Positions 1 to 10,678 of a stretch of DNA of 64,000 nucleotides are shown one piece after another (within the stretch, counting starts at the first letter, position 1; each line of letters opens with the position of its first letter). Origin of the DNA: Lepeophtheirus salmonis (taxonomy: Eukaryota > Arthropoda > Copepoda > Siphonostomatoida > Caligidae). The DNA lies in the NCBI RefSeq assembly GCF_016086655.4, contig NC_052139.2, forward strand, positions 29,268,002-29,332,001, written 5' to 3'. The notes beneath the pieces are model-generated. The model made no database searches and was not told the DNA's origin. It saw only the letters and a list, made by a program, of their open reading frames with translations. The position numbers and the translations under genes are program-made.

Positions 1-404
1 ATGATCAATTACTATCTCCTGCTTCAAGCTTAACTCTTCATTGAATTCTGCAAGTTACAACAATTTCAAATTTCGGTGAACTATCATCATTCATAGGATC
101 ATGCTCGGACTCATAATAGATTTCTAGAATATATCATCATTCATCTCCTTCACATCCAATCGTAACTGTTCAAACTTCAATACATAGGTTTCAAAGCATT
201 TTGGAGGAATCACGGAGTACTACTACTATGATCCGTTGCGAAGAATCATTGACATTCATATTCCGTCCATTTCTTCATCAAGAGGCCATAGAGAGTTATT
301 GAAGAATATCAAGATAAAGCTCATCCATAAAGTCTGCATGCATTTCTGAATATAATATATAATATTAAATATATCTAAATATTCCAAGCACTTATCACAA
401 TCAT
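1..404. repeat. Interspersed repeat fragment, no gene
   Basis: No open gene is visible. The part around 205-290 (including the string CCGTTGCGAAGAATCATT) recurs, diverged, at about 33645-33730. The minus strand reads as fragments of a broken coding sequence with several stops. It is probably the edge of an unidentified mobile element. The family is not recognised. Confidence 0.5.
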
Positions 405-999
405 AGAAGGTTGATGATCATGTAGAGAAAAATGCGTGCGAGGGGGAAAGGGGGGGGGGAGAAAGACTTATGGTATCATTGTTTAAAATACTGATGTGAT
501 TATCAGCTTCCTGCTTTATTATGATTTTTGAGGGTATAACGAAAGTATTTATTAGCAAAATGTTTAATGAAGATTTACTACGTATAATTGACTTAGACGT
601 TTTATCCGTTACAGTAGATTGGAAAACGTCACACTCAATGAAATTGTAATTCATTATGAACCTTATTCTCATAATAATAGCTAATGAAACGACAAAGTAG
701 AGTATTTCGAAATATATTTGAAGCTCAAAGTTTAAAAAAGAAGGCTTTAATGAAATATAATCTACATACTAAAAAATAAACCATCATACATTTATGTTAA
801 ATATACAAAATTAAACAATTAGAATCATATAACTAATAATAACAATAAATTATAAATACAGAATATTGAAATAATAGATTGATCCAAATAATATTTTCTT
901 TTTCTGACATCGGAATTCAGTTAAATATGTCACAAGTCATTAGTATTTCATCCCTCCTCCTTGCACACTTTTGTATCCTCACCAAAATTATTAACCTTA
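405..999 (-). mobile_element. Deletion derivative (MITE-like) of the 1.93-1.94 kb hAT-type family
   Basis: The 405-900 part matches one end of the elements at 22279-24217 and 54578-56511, including the terminal motif TGTAGAGAAAAATGCGTGCG near 421. The other terminus (reverse complement AAGGTTAATAATTTTGGTGA, near 980-999) matches the opposite end of the same elements. The interior that carries the protein-coding part in the long copies is missing, so the element is about 595 bp rather than about 1.94 kb. No clean 8-bp target duplication is visible here, so one boundary has probably decayed. Confidence 0.75.
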
Positions 1000-1620
1000 A
1001 CCATAACAAGTTTACGACTGATGTTTGACTTCCACCACGCTTTAAATAGTGACGGCATAGTGTATAAGTAGTTGCGTGTTTTGTTTACATTTTCCATAGT
1101 ATAAAAAAAGAAACAATCTACATTCTACTATTTGATAAGGTCTCAATTTTAGTAAAAGACATTCAAACCCATTCTGGATCTTCCACGTCGTAATAAAGTA
1201 TATGAAGCTAAGTTTCTACAGAGGATCGTTTTGCCATAGTAGGCTTCAGCGAGGTACGAAGAAGATTGTCGGATTTCACTCAAATCCATTAGGAAAATTA
1301 AATTGAAGGCTTATTAGTTATACCGTGTTAACTCTTCTGCCTCGTCATCTTCAATTCTATCATTCAATCCAAGAACAATATATTCAATCCATATACATTG
1401 TAATTACTTATAAGATATTTGTATTGACTGTCATTTGTTAGGATGGAAATAAATTATACTTAAATGAAAAAGATTTTATTTATATTTAGTCCTAAAATTC
1501 TTAACCTAAACGATCTACTATTAACTATGATTATATAATAGGTGAATTAGAGGGTTTGACTTGGCGTCATATTTTCGACAACAGGCAACCTCTTCAAATA
1601 TGAAATAGTAGCTAGCAATA
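1000..1620. other. Intergenic, no gene seen
   Basis: AT-rich sequence without a supportable gene. At about 1020-1065 a stretch starting ATGTTTGACTTCCACCACGC recurs, diverged, at about 26298-26340, so part of this is repeat-derived. Confidence 0.5.
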
Positions 1621-1712
1621 CTAGTAGAATTATTGATTCTCCTAGTAGAGATTGTAAGCCTAGAACAGATTACGATCATGATCTCTACTAGGAGAATCAA
1701 CGATTCTACTGG
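1621..1712. repeat. Near-perfect foldback, arms about 32 nt, loop 28 nt
   Basis: The left arm (1621-1652) pairs with the right arm (1681-1712). The shared core TTGATTCTCCTAGTAGAGAT is exact in both arms; of the rest, two positions would be G-U pairs and one an A-C mismatch. The size and pairing fit either a small foldback element or a microRNA-like precursor. No transcription evidence is visible. Confidence 0.6.
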
Positions 1713-1863
1713 ATTTCCATCTCTACTGTGACATATATATCCTCGTATTTAATATATAATTCCCAATCTAATAAAACCTTCCCTTAAATAAGACTAACAG
1801 AGTCTAAATTAAGCAAAATAATAAGTAAGCATTCATTTTGGCATTTACAGAACATATAAAGAA

Positions 1864-1869
1864 TTTATT
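1864..1869 (-). terminator. Poly(A) signal for MED22
   Basis: AATAAA on the minus strand, about 70 nt beyond the MED22 stop codon, which is a normal distance for a short 3' UTR. Confidence 0.55.
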
Positions 1870-1938
1870 TAATAAATATAAAAAATAATATCACTTTTTG
1901 GGAGGTACATTTATAATTTAAAGATGATTATGCTTAAT

Positions 1939-2364
1939 CTATTTGTAGCATGAGCTATAGTACTCTTCCTCCAATTCAAATAAATCTATGGCAAGTTCAT
2001 CTCGAAGAATAGTTAACTTTCTATCACAAGAGTCTCTTAGATCAAGAAACATTTTGGAATTGTGAGAAATTGCTTCATTGACAGAAGGGAAGTCGTTCAA
2101 AATCAGGTACTGTTTAATATCACTAATCAGCTTCATTAGAGACTCGGAGGCTCTCACCATATTGGCAGCCCTCACCTGTTTCTCAAATGAATCTTCCTCG
2201 CATTGGGTTGCACGAGTAATTTGATGTTCTTCTTCAACTCTACATAATTTAATTATTTCTGTAAAGTTTGATAAAAGAGTATTGATGTCTTCTTTGAGCC
2301 GATAGCGATATGATTTTAAAAGAGCATCTTTACTCAGGGGTACACTGCTGAGTCTGCTTGACAT
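1939..2364 (-). CDS. MED22: Mediator of RNA polymerase II transcription subunit 22
   Basis: Complete 141-aa coding sequence without introns. MED22 (formerly Surf5) is a small alpha-helical subunit of the Mediator head module, which links activators to RNA polymerase II in the nucleus. Recognition rests on family-typical segments: KDALLKSYRYRLKEDINTLL near the N-terminus, NFTEIIKL (about residues 34-41), RAANMVRASESLMKLISDIK (about 85-104) and the highly characteristic LNDFPSVNEAI (about 108-118). The length matches the short vertebrate isoform of about 140 aa. The start is the ATG at 2364. About 20 nt upstream the minus strand reads TTATCTTTCAG, a good splice acceptor, so the 5' UTR is probably spliced with an upstream non-coding exon not located here. 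The stop is TAG at 1939-1941. The next identifiable gene, 2.5 kb away, lies on the same strand. Confidence 0.95.
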   Translation of the reverse strand: MSSRLSSVPLSKDALLKSYRYRLKEDINTLLSNFTEIIKLCRVEEEHQITRATQCEEDSFEKQVRAANMVRASESLMKLISDIKQYLILNDFPSVNEAISHNSKMFLDLRDSCDRKLTILRDELAIDLFELEEEYYSSCYK

Positions 2365-4865
2365 TCTTGTATTTCAGGGTGTATCTGAAAGATAAAAACA
2401 AAATAATTTGAACTGAAATGATCTGAAAAATATACGCATACTATAAATACTACTTTTGAAAAAAAAAAAAAACACCTATGTAATGACATTCAACTAACCT
2501 ATAGATAGACAACTGAATCGTATATTTGCTGCATAAAATTAAAAGATTAAGTAAGAATTCTTGAGCATCATAGGTAATTGATGGCTTTAGATTTAAACTG
2601 CAAAAGGACACCATTTCTTCACATATACTAAGTTAATAATATCATCTTTAGATAGGTATAGTTCTTCGAGTAATCCTTATTGACCAAGCTTCAATCTTCA
2701 TTCAAAAGAGACTTTGTTGGCACATGTCACTTTTCAAAGCAGAGGAATTTCCGTGTAGCCGTAGTGGAATCTTATTTCGTGTTTTTGCATATATGGTCAT
2801 TCCGAAGGTTGCCATTTCTTTATTCCCATAAATGTAATGAATTCGACTTTCTTCACTCATATGATGTTATTAGTATTATTGATATGTTGTGTGTGTAAAG
2901 GATAAAGGTTTTTTTTTTTAATTTTTTGTGAACAAAATTAGAGTAAATAAAAATTAATTTTAACCCAATTAAGTTGAAAGGGAAGTAGAGTGGATTTAAT
3001 TAAAAACACTTTGAAATTATTTGTATATTGAACAAGAATTTTAAACTTCATGCTTGGATGTATTTCAGTCACAATAGCTATATCTTCAGCTTTCCAATCT
3101 TTTGAAGGAGTCCCTTGCCGCCGTAAAAAAAAACCTCTGCAATGTCATCCATACAGATATATTCCTTCATTTGACGTATTGCCGATTCACTTTGTTGATA
3201 GTGCGATGAAAGTCATTACCAGGGACAATAGAGCGTTTTCATGTGACGTCAGCATTGTTAATGTTGGCCATTTTGGAGTCCTAAACAGCTTAGTTTTATA
3301 TGAATGAAACCCCTTTTTTCCATTTATATTAAGGAAAATAGGGAATGACACAATGGAACGAACAAATTAAAGGACTTAAATCTATCAAACCATAAGTCCA
3401 TCATAACTGTATCCCCCTATTGACTAGTTTTATTAAATTATTTAAAAATTGGTTGCTACATGGTCATACAATCTTACTAACAGGAGGGTTACTAGCTTTT
3501 ATTATTTGGAGGCTTAGCCCCATAAATTATCAGCACAAAAATACTTAAGTAGTTTCGTTTTATTTATGTACATATATGATTAACATTTTTTTTTTGAGGG
3601 GGGGCTTGAGCACCCTAAAAAGAGCTAACGATGTCCCTGCTTAGAATCATATTGTAGATAACAATCAATTATTAAATGCCAAGACACCCTATTCGTACCT
3701 AATCGATCCAAACACATAAAAATTGTACCAATTTGTCCATTTCATAGGGACTTATTGCTTTGATTATACGTCAAATATGACGCTTTATCATTGACATCTC
3801 ATAGTATTCAATCCAGGTGTAGTTTTAAAAACATTTGTTGAAGTTTGATTAAGGTGTTTTTTACATTTTAAATAGTAAAATTCCAACTTTGAGCCGGCGT
3901 CTCCTTCAATGATGATGCAGTTGATGACGTCATTGAAAACGCTCTATATGACTGACTGATTGGGTAACATTTCCATTTATCCCAAAAATTGACCTTCAAC
4001 CCTTTTTAAGAATTAAATGAGGATTTCAGAGAAATACTTTTTTCTTTTTTTTTTTAATTAATCAAAACTTTTATTAATATATTATTCAACATAATGGAAG
4101 ATTTAAATGTACGGAAGTAAGTACATAAACTGCAACATGGTGAATGGTTGTCAACACCATTGATTCTATCATTTCAGATTATATCATTAACAGTAGGAGA
4201 GTTGGTGAGTACACACACACACATTCATCACCATTTGAAATGGAAGAATCTTGAGAATTATATAATCGTTGTCTTCCATTTGTGTAGTTGGTATTATGTA
4301 TATATATATATAGAGAGAGAGAGGATAAACAAGGTTTGTAATGTCACATAAAACATAAAAGCAAATAAATAAGAACGATGAAATTAGTAATATTGTATAA
4401 TCAGTTGGTATATAATAACTATTTAATTGTCTTCCAACTAAAAAAAAATAGAAAAGGAGAAAGAAATTTGTGCTCATAAAAACACTCCATTATATTCAGA
4501 CATTATAACATATTAATATAAGTACTTGAAGAAGACATATCGCAGTACGACGCACTCTATCAGAGAAACTTAATACACAAAAGGGGAAAAAAATAATATG
4601 TACATGTATATATATATATATATATACATGTGCCTGTATAGATATCTAAAATTAATGACAATAACATTATTTGTATATTATATGGTGTAAATATACACGA
4701 TTCAATTCAAACAATATATAATATAATAATGAAGTTACTTTACCTAATTAAAGGTCAATGAATAATACATTTATAAGATTAAAACTTAAATAAAAATGTA
4801 CATATACAAGTTCATATTCATCTATAGGGATCTATATATGAATTCTGGGGATTTTCCTTAAGCTC
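2365..4865. other. Intergenic between MED22 and SAFB-like A
   Basis: No gene is supportable; the short open frames here lack homology features. Contents seen: a likely 5' UTR splice acceptor for MED22 (AG at 2385-2386), an inverted pair of AGAGCGTTTTCA-TGACGTCA motifs (3229-3251 and 3924-3946), a short TA/GA microsatellite near 4305-4325, and a TA-repeat palindrome at 4602-4631. Confidence 0.6.
4602..4631. repeat. Perfect 30-bp palindrome around a TA microsatellite
   Basis: ACATG, then a run of TA dinucleotides, then CATGT, giving a self-complementary 30-mer that could extrude as a cruciform or mark a variable microsatellite in the 3' flank of SAFB-like A. Confidence 0.8.
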
Positions 4866-7245
4866 TTAGTAACGCTTGGGAACTATATTATTTTTGTAGG
4901 CGTCGTATCTATCGCCACCGCCAAAACCACTACCGTTGAATCCATTACCTCCACCTCCAGAGCCCATATTACCACCTCCCCCATTATATGAGTTCACTCC
5001 CATTGATATTCCAGTTAGGATAGGAGGTCGCGGTATGTTAGGTTGGGAAGAGTTATTCACCCCTCCACCTCCCCCACGGGAGTTCCAGTCATTTCCTCCT
5101 CCACCAGCACCACCTCCTCTAGATGATGATCCCCCAATCATGTAGTTGGATTTAGAAGAACCAGCAGAGGAGTTCCAACCACCTGAGTAGTGACGATTGT
5201 TCGATGGAGGTCCATTTGACGGCCGTGAAGGTCGATAGTCATCTCTCCTACCACTAACATCCCCGCTATTTGATAGTCCTCCTCTGGATGAATCATATCG
5301 AGAGCGATCATCCCGATTAGAGGAATTTGGGTAGGTAAGGTTACCATACCTGTCAGTTGATATCGGCATTCCACCACCCGTAGGATCCCTTTTCCTCTCA
5401 TCATAATAACCTCCTCCTCCGTCATTATTACCTAATCCTCTATTGTGATTATGATGGTGGTGAGGATGTGGATGTGGATGATGTTCGTTAATTGAACCAG
5501 CAGCTGGTCTCTTAATTGCTCTGCGTGTATCTTCTAATCTAGATTGTTCCCATCGAAGCCTTTCCAACTCTTCTTTTTCTCTTTGTAATCGTTCACGTTC
5601 AAAACGCTGTCTTTCGCGTTCAAACTTGAGAAGTTCGGCTTTTTCTCGCTCAATCTTTTCACGCTCGCGGCGTAGTTCAAGTCTTTCACGCTCAAATCTC
5701 TCCTCTTCATGACGGCGTCTTCTTTCCATGTCCCGTCGCTGTCTTTCATCCTCAAGTCGTCGTATCTCCCTATCTCGTAGCCTCTTAGTATCCTCAACTT
5801 CTTTTTCTTTTTCTCTTTGTTCTCGAATCTGTGAAAAGGTTAATATACCCGGGCGCGTGGGTCGATCCTCTCTTCTAGGACTGATGTCCCGTATGTTGTG
5901 ACGAGCGTCTCCAGGAGCAAGTCGTCGAAAACGTGGACGAGGTCTACGTTTACGTCCACGATTGGGAGATCTAGACCTTGTTCTGGGATTAGAACCGTGA
6001 GAAGAGTGTGTTGAGCCTTCTCTATTAAAAGATGATGGGTTCTGTTTGTTTGATTCATCAGATGATTTGGATGAAGAAGGTTCATCAGTCAAATTACTTT
6101 CCTCACCTTTTTCACTAGAAGGTTCTTCGACAGATTCGTCCTCTCTTTTAGGAGGTCCACTCTCCCCTGACTTTGCTCGCTCTACAGTTATAACTCTATT
6201 ATGGAGTTCCGTTTTATTCAAATGTTTTATACATTCGGAAGCTTCCTCAAATGATCCCATTGTCAAATAACCATAACACCTTGCGCCAGGTATACGTGAA
6301 TTTGTCACGACTTTTGCTCCAATAACTTTCCCGTGAACTGAGAATACTTTTTTCAAATCTGTTGCACGATAAGAAGATGCAAGACCAGATACCCACAAGT
6401 TACGTCCAGAGGATGAAACTTTTTTATTTGGATCACCAGATTCAGTTGAATCATCTGCGTTAAGATCATTGCCTGATTTAGAATCATCCTTACTCATGTC
6501 TTTACCTTCAGATTTGTTACTTGCAACAGATTCCGATTCATCTCGGTTTGCAAACATTGAACTATTTTCAGACGGAGCCTTGTTCCTAGAAGAAAGAGAA
6601 ATTGTGTCACTGGAGGTAAAAGGCTGAAGCACTGGAGCTGTTTCTGGACGGGGTGGTGAAGCAGGGCGAGTTTCTTCGGCGAAAAGATTTTCTTCGTCTT
6701 CTATCATAAGATTAATGGAGTCATCTTCCGGAGGATTATCAACTCCGTTTAACTTTTTATCCTTATCTTTCGACTCCTCTTCTTCTTCATCATCATCATC
6801 CTCTTTAGACTCATTTTTGTCAGTAGAGTCTACAGTTGAAGCCTTATCCTCTTCAGAGACATTATCTTCCTCATCAATGGGACTAGCTTCAGCTTTATCA
6901 TCGCATTTCATTTCGGTATCATTTTTCTTATTGTCCTCGGAGGTACTTTTTTCCTCAGAGTCTCCTTTCTCTTTTTCGGGTTCATCATTTCCCTCTTGTT
7001 TAGCCTCTTTCATCTCAACATCCTCACTCTCCTTGCTCTCAGTTGATTCCTTGGAAGGAGGTGGAGCATCAAAGTCATACTCATCTAAATCATGACCCTC
7101 GTCTTCCAAATGTTTTTGAAGCCGATCACTCAAAACAGCCTTAACCCCAGATGTAGCCAGTCCTCTTTTTTTCAAGCTGATTTTTGAGATCCGTAACACG
7201 AAGATCCTTTAATCTCTTTTTACCAGGCGTAGGTGCTTCAGACAT
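4866..7245 (-). CDS. SAFB-like SAP/RRM protein, paralogue A (apparent 1-nt frameshift near the start)
   Basis: Homologue of scaffold attachment factor B (SAFB/SLTM): nuclear proteins that bind AT-rich DNA through a SAP domain and RNA through an RRM, affecting chromatin and splicing. Domains, counted from the ATG at 7245: SAP (about 9-45, KRLKDLRVTDLK then RGLATSGVKAVL), an acidic Ser/Glu-rich region, the motif DDSINLMIEDEENLF (about 174-188), an RRM (about 282-358, NLWVSGLAS as RNP2 and CYGYLTMG as RNP1), DARHNIRDISPRREDR, a long Arg/Glu helical region (about 470-590), a His-rich run and a Gly/Arg-rich tail. Length is about 792 aa once frame is kept. The reading frame breaks in a run of seven T (7166-7172) inside the SAP domain; six would keep the frame used by paralogue B. 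Without the correction only a frame lacking the SAP start remains open. This may be an assembly or homopolymer error, or a real lesion. Stop TAA at 4866-4868. Confidence 0.9.
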
Positions 7246-7284
7246 TTTTGTGATGTCAGTCTCAATTAATATGACTCTTTAAAA

Positions 7285-8051
7285 CTTATTAGAGAAAAAG
7301 GTTGTACGTAAGAATTTTGTATATAATATCATGTTAAATAATTATGACTAAAGGTGTAGCATGAAAGCAAAAAAATTAATCCCAATCTTATACCTTGAGC
7401 GTGTTTGTGTTTTTGACATCACTATTACTTCACATTGATTAACAACAATTAATTTGAAACAAATACTGAGAATAATCGTGGAATAGACCCTCATATTTTA
7501 AACTACAATTAGTGATTTGCATATTAGCAGTAACAACTCGCGTAATTTAAGTGTTGCATTTAGAATAAATATACCCATTCGTCATCACATAATGAAGGAA
7601 AACACAAAACTACGAGGGACACATTTGAGACAAGAGCGTAATTCCAAGATCATTAGCCATCATAATAAATTTCAAAAAATGGTGAAAAGTAATTACAAAG
7701 AAAAGGAAAAAAGAAAATGTTAAGAAAAAAAAAAAGAATTAACTGGAATTTGAGAAATCAAGTCCAATGAGAATGAATCGTCATGAATAACAGATTGCCA
7801 TTGGTTTAGTCATATCCTCCTCCTCCTCCCTTTCTTGCCCAATGCTATTAGAGTAATAGTGGCAATGCTGAGTAGAACTAAACTACTCATGAAGAAGAAA
7901 TCCCTTTCATGATCATTCTCCAAGATACAGGATTGGGATTTGATTAATTTCTTTTGTTTGGAAGGGGGTAAGACACACATATGAATCAAGTGATGATAAG
8001 AGATGTACGATACACGTAACCGGAACATTAGTGAATTGGCTCATTTCTTAC
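7285..8051 (-). other. Predicted 5' UTR intron of SAFB-like A
   Basis: On the minus strand a donor GGGAAG|GTAAGA occurs at 8052/8051, and an acceptor CTTTTTCTCTAATAAG ends at 7285, 39 nt upstream of the start codon. The acceptor and surrounding bases are nearly identical at the equivalent place in paralogue B (13808), which supports it. No other gene is seen in this interval. Confidence 0.5.
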
Positions 8052-8150
8052 CTTCCCGCAGGAGTAGTAGACTTGCAGCAGAGAAGAAATTGCGAGACTC
8101 CTGATTTGGAATGAATCAAGCTTTGAATGTTATTTTAGATGCCTTCCTCT
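8052..8150 (-). other. Predicted non-coding first exon of SAFB-like A
   Basis: The minus-strand segment ends at a strong donor (8052|8051) and begins about 25-30 nt downstream of a TATATATA run at 8171-8178. The 5' end is approximate. Inferred from splice signals and the matching arrangement in paralogue B; no transcript seen. Confidence 0.4.
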
Positions 8151-8159
8151 TTCCCTCTG

Positions 8160-8225
8160 TTATATAGGTATATATATAACGAGCCAGATAGAAAGTCAAC
8201 CGGAGATCCAATATGGCGGCTGAAG
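8160..8225 (-). promoter_or_regulatory. Candidate SAFB-like A promoter with TATA run and YY1/Pho-type motif
   Basis: A TATA-like run (about 8162-8178) lies at a suitable distance from the predicted first exon. Just upstream, at 8211-8220, is AATATGGCGGC, close to the YY1/Pleiohomeotic consensus (AANATGGCGGC). The ATG in this motif opens a plus-strand frame of about 45 codons that looks like nothing known, so I read it as a regulatory site rather than a gene. Confidence 0.35.
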
Positions 8226-10378
8226 AACTACGAATGAAGCTGATGAATTGTGTTGTAGCTCCTAGGTTACTCTTCCATCAGCTAGCTATTGATCTTTTCT
8301 CTGCTATTTCTTTATTCCTCTCTTCTTCTCCTTCTCTGGCTATTATTCAGTAGTAGTATGAGGCCGAAAGGGGAAAAAGAGAGTGAATGGGCTGGCTGAA
8401 AAATGCGCTTTAAATACCGACATCAGAGAACACTGAAATTCATTAGTGTTCTCTTGCCTACATTCTCTCTCTTTGTTACTTACTAATAAGTAATAAATAA
8501 ATAGAATAGAGCCTACAGAGGCCGGATGTTCTGCCAGTCTTTTAAAGACGACAACCATTTTTTGAACCAATGTATGTTGAAAAGGAAGACAGGAGATGGT
8601 TTCTTTTTTTTAAACCACAGATTTATAAACCACAATTATTAATTTATAAAGCTGAATTATAATACTGTCTACGTTTTTAACTTATATATATTTTATAAAT
8701 GAATCAGTATTAAGCTCAGAAGGATTGGAAAAAGGAGACGATTTATAATTTTGAATATACAAAAGAAGGCTTGATATATTTTTCTTCAAATTGAGTCTGG
8801 ATTACATTTGAATTCTTTGTTCATTTCTAAAAATAAATTATTATGATTAATATCCATTGGATTGTACTCAAAGTAGCAAAAATTAATCTGTAGAATGAAA
8901 TAATTAGGATTTGATGGTTGATAAGATTTTTAGAGGGGGGTAAATGAAGGTTGAAAATATTAGCTATAATTTAGCATAATATAATTATCATTTTAACTCA
9001 CGACAATGGCATATAGCTAAACTAAACAATGTTATGACATATGCATTAACTTTGAGTCTGTCCCTACACATAAGGTGACCCTAATTAGACTTACCGTGAA
9101 TGAGCTCAAATAGCCCCCCATGACTGTCGGTTTCAGGGTGAATACCTTAAAACAGTAATATTGATTTATTATTTTAATTGAAACAACTTATATTTTTGGT
9201 CTTACTCATTTTTAAAAATCTATTTTTGACTCTTTATCCCATAAAACGGGACATTTCAAGAATTTAAATGAAAAATACCCCAGACAGGATATAGGACAAT
9301 TGGTTACCAACATTTTTGATACCATTGCTATGATGAAAACTTCAGAAATAAGACACTTTATTAGTTCATATTTCTTAACAGTGTGATTAATTCCTTTTTA
9401 AAAAGTAACAATGGGAATTTAAACATATTATGAATACTATTAGTGTTATTATTTAAATTAATTAATAATAGAAAAAATATCAAAACGAATGAATTTTATC
9501 AGTTTTTTATTTTGTAGTAATACACATGAATAACGATATTAAATATACACACTAAAGTTACATAATTGTAGCTCCTAAAAGGTATGATCTACTCATAAAT
9601 GCAGGAAGAAAACAATAAGTATTCTCACATATTAATTATCATACTATTTAATATGCCAGAGAAGATGAAGACGATAAAACAGAGAGATATTTCAATGCTT
9701 AATATTGTGTAGTAGTCGTAAGAGTGATAACTCCTTTATAATTATGATTAATAATATTCCTCAGTTCACAGATCATAATGTATATATGTACATAATTTGG
9801 CTTGTATTCATAAGAAGTAATAGTCATTCACGCACTTTTTTTTCTTCTTTTTTTTTCTCAAATCTTGAGTGATGAAAATATCATTTGTCAACTTTTTAAT
9901 TCCTGTAAAGTAATTAAAGAAAATATGTATTAGATAAATAATGGTAAAAAATAAGCATGACATATGAAACTATGGATGAATTTCTTAAATGAATTAGGCA
10001 TAAATAGTTATTTATATGATTGGTTAATGAAACATATAGAATATTAAAGATTTTGAGTTTGAATCAATTTTTTTTTTGTTTTGTTTGAGGAAAGAATTAA
10101 TTAAAATAAATGAAATCCATAGATATTTTAATAAAACAATGATTTAACAACCCTTTTGTATGTATGTTATATATGCCCGATTCTTATTTAGAATAATACA
10201 TATAATATAATTTATTTTACATCATGTTTAAAAAAAAATACCAGTTATCCAACTCAGTAGATGATGCAAACATATATGTACATATAGGAGAAAATATGGA
10301 ATGGCTCTGATTATTATAATTGAATCTCTTGTAGAAGTGTAGAGATAACTTACAACAATGGTTTGCTTAATTATGACA
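8226..10378. other. Intergenic, no gene seen
   Basis: AT-rich sequence with many homopolymer runs; the only long open frame (about 75 codons, 8343-8570) has no recognisable domain. It includes upstream sequence of SAFB-like A and the 3' flank of the GFRP-like gene. Confidence 0.5.
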
Positions 10379-10678
10379 TTATTTGATCATAGACCATACG
10401 AGTATAGATTTCCCTTGACATGTTGTTCCAACGAGCTTAAAGCCACCCGTTTCCTCTAGAATATTAACAACATCAGATGGATACATCATAGGCTTGAGAC
10501 AGATCTGTCTTCCCTCTCCATCAGGCTCCATTTGATTATTGATAATGTTACTATTATTTTGATAGCCGAGTCTTTGAATGACCATATCATAGAGTGATGG
10601 ATGACGAGGAGCAAGGATGTCCAAACCAATTACTTCAGTCATTGTAAAAGCCGGGTCTCCACGTACCAGAACCAGCAT
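10379..10678 (-). CDS. Probable GTP cyclohydrolase I feedback regulatory protein-like (GFRP)
   Basis: A 99-aa intronless frame. An in-frame TGA lies 10-12 nt upstream of the ATG at 10678, which fixes the start. The C-terminus, GGFKLVGTTCQGKSILVWSM, resembles the end of animal GFRP (a Gly-Phe-Arg/Lys-Val segment, then Gly-x-(Thr/Ser)-hydrophobic-Val-Trp), and the N-terminus has a similar short hydrophobic strand (MLVLVRG) in the right place. GFRP (about 84 aa) is a cytosolic pentamer that sits on GTP cyclohydrolase I and transmits tetrahydrobiopterin inhibition and phenylalanine stimulation. This protein is about 15 residues longer, mainly an Asn/Glu-rich insert in the middle (about 40-55). 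It lies between the two SAFB-like paralogues on the same strand, about 660 bp beyond the stop of paralogue B. The assignment rests on recalled motif similarity only; an unrelated small protein is possible. Confidence 0.5.
   Translation of the reverse strand: MLVLVRGDPAFTMTEVIGLDILAPRHPSLYDMVIQRLGYQNNSNIINNQMEPDGEGRQICLKPMMYPSDVVNILEETGGFKLVGTTCQGKSILVWSMIK

Noticed and set aside
4936..7095. Plus-strand open frames rich in Pro, Ser and Leu opposite SAFB-like A
   Set aside because: They are antisense shadows of the biased Gly/Glu/Asp coding sequence; no domain and no start or splice context.
7810..8028. Minus-strand 72-aa frame with a hydrophobic C-terminus and a basic end
   Set aside because: Falls inside the predicted 5' UTR intron of SAFB-like A, has no recognisable family, and the hydrophobic stretch can arise by chance.
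8213..8350. Plus-strand frame starting ATGGCGGCTGAAGAACTACG
   Set aside because: Looks like a good start context, but the frame is short, ends in low-complexity Ser/Leu, and the ATG lies in a YY1-type motif beside a promoter-like TATA run. More likely regulatory.
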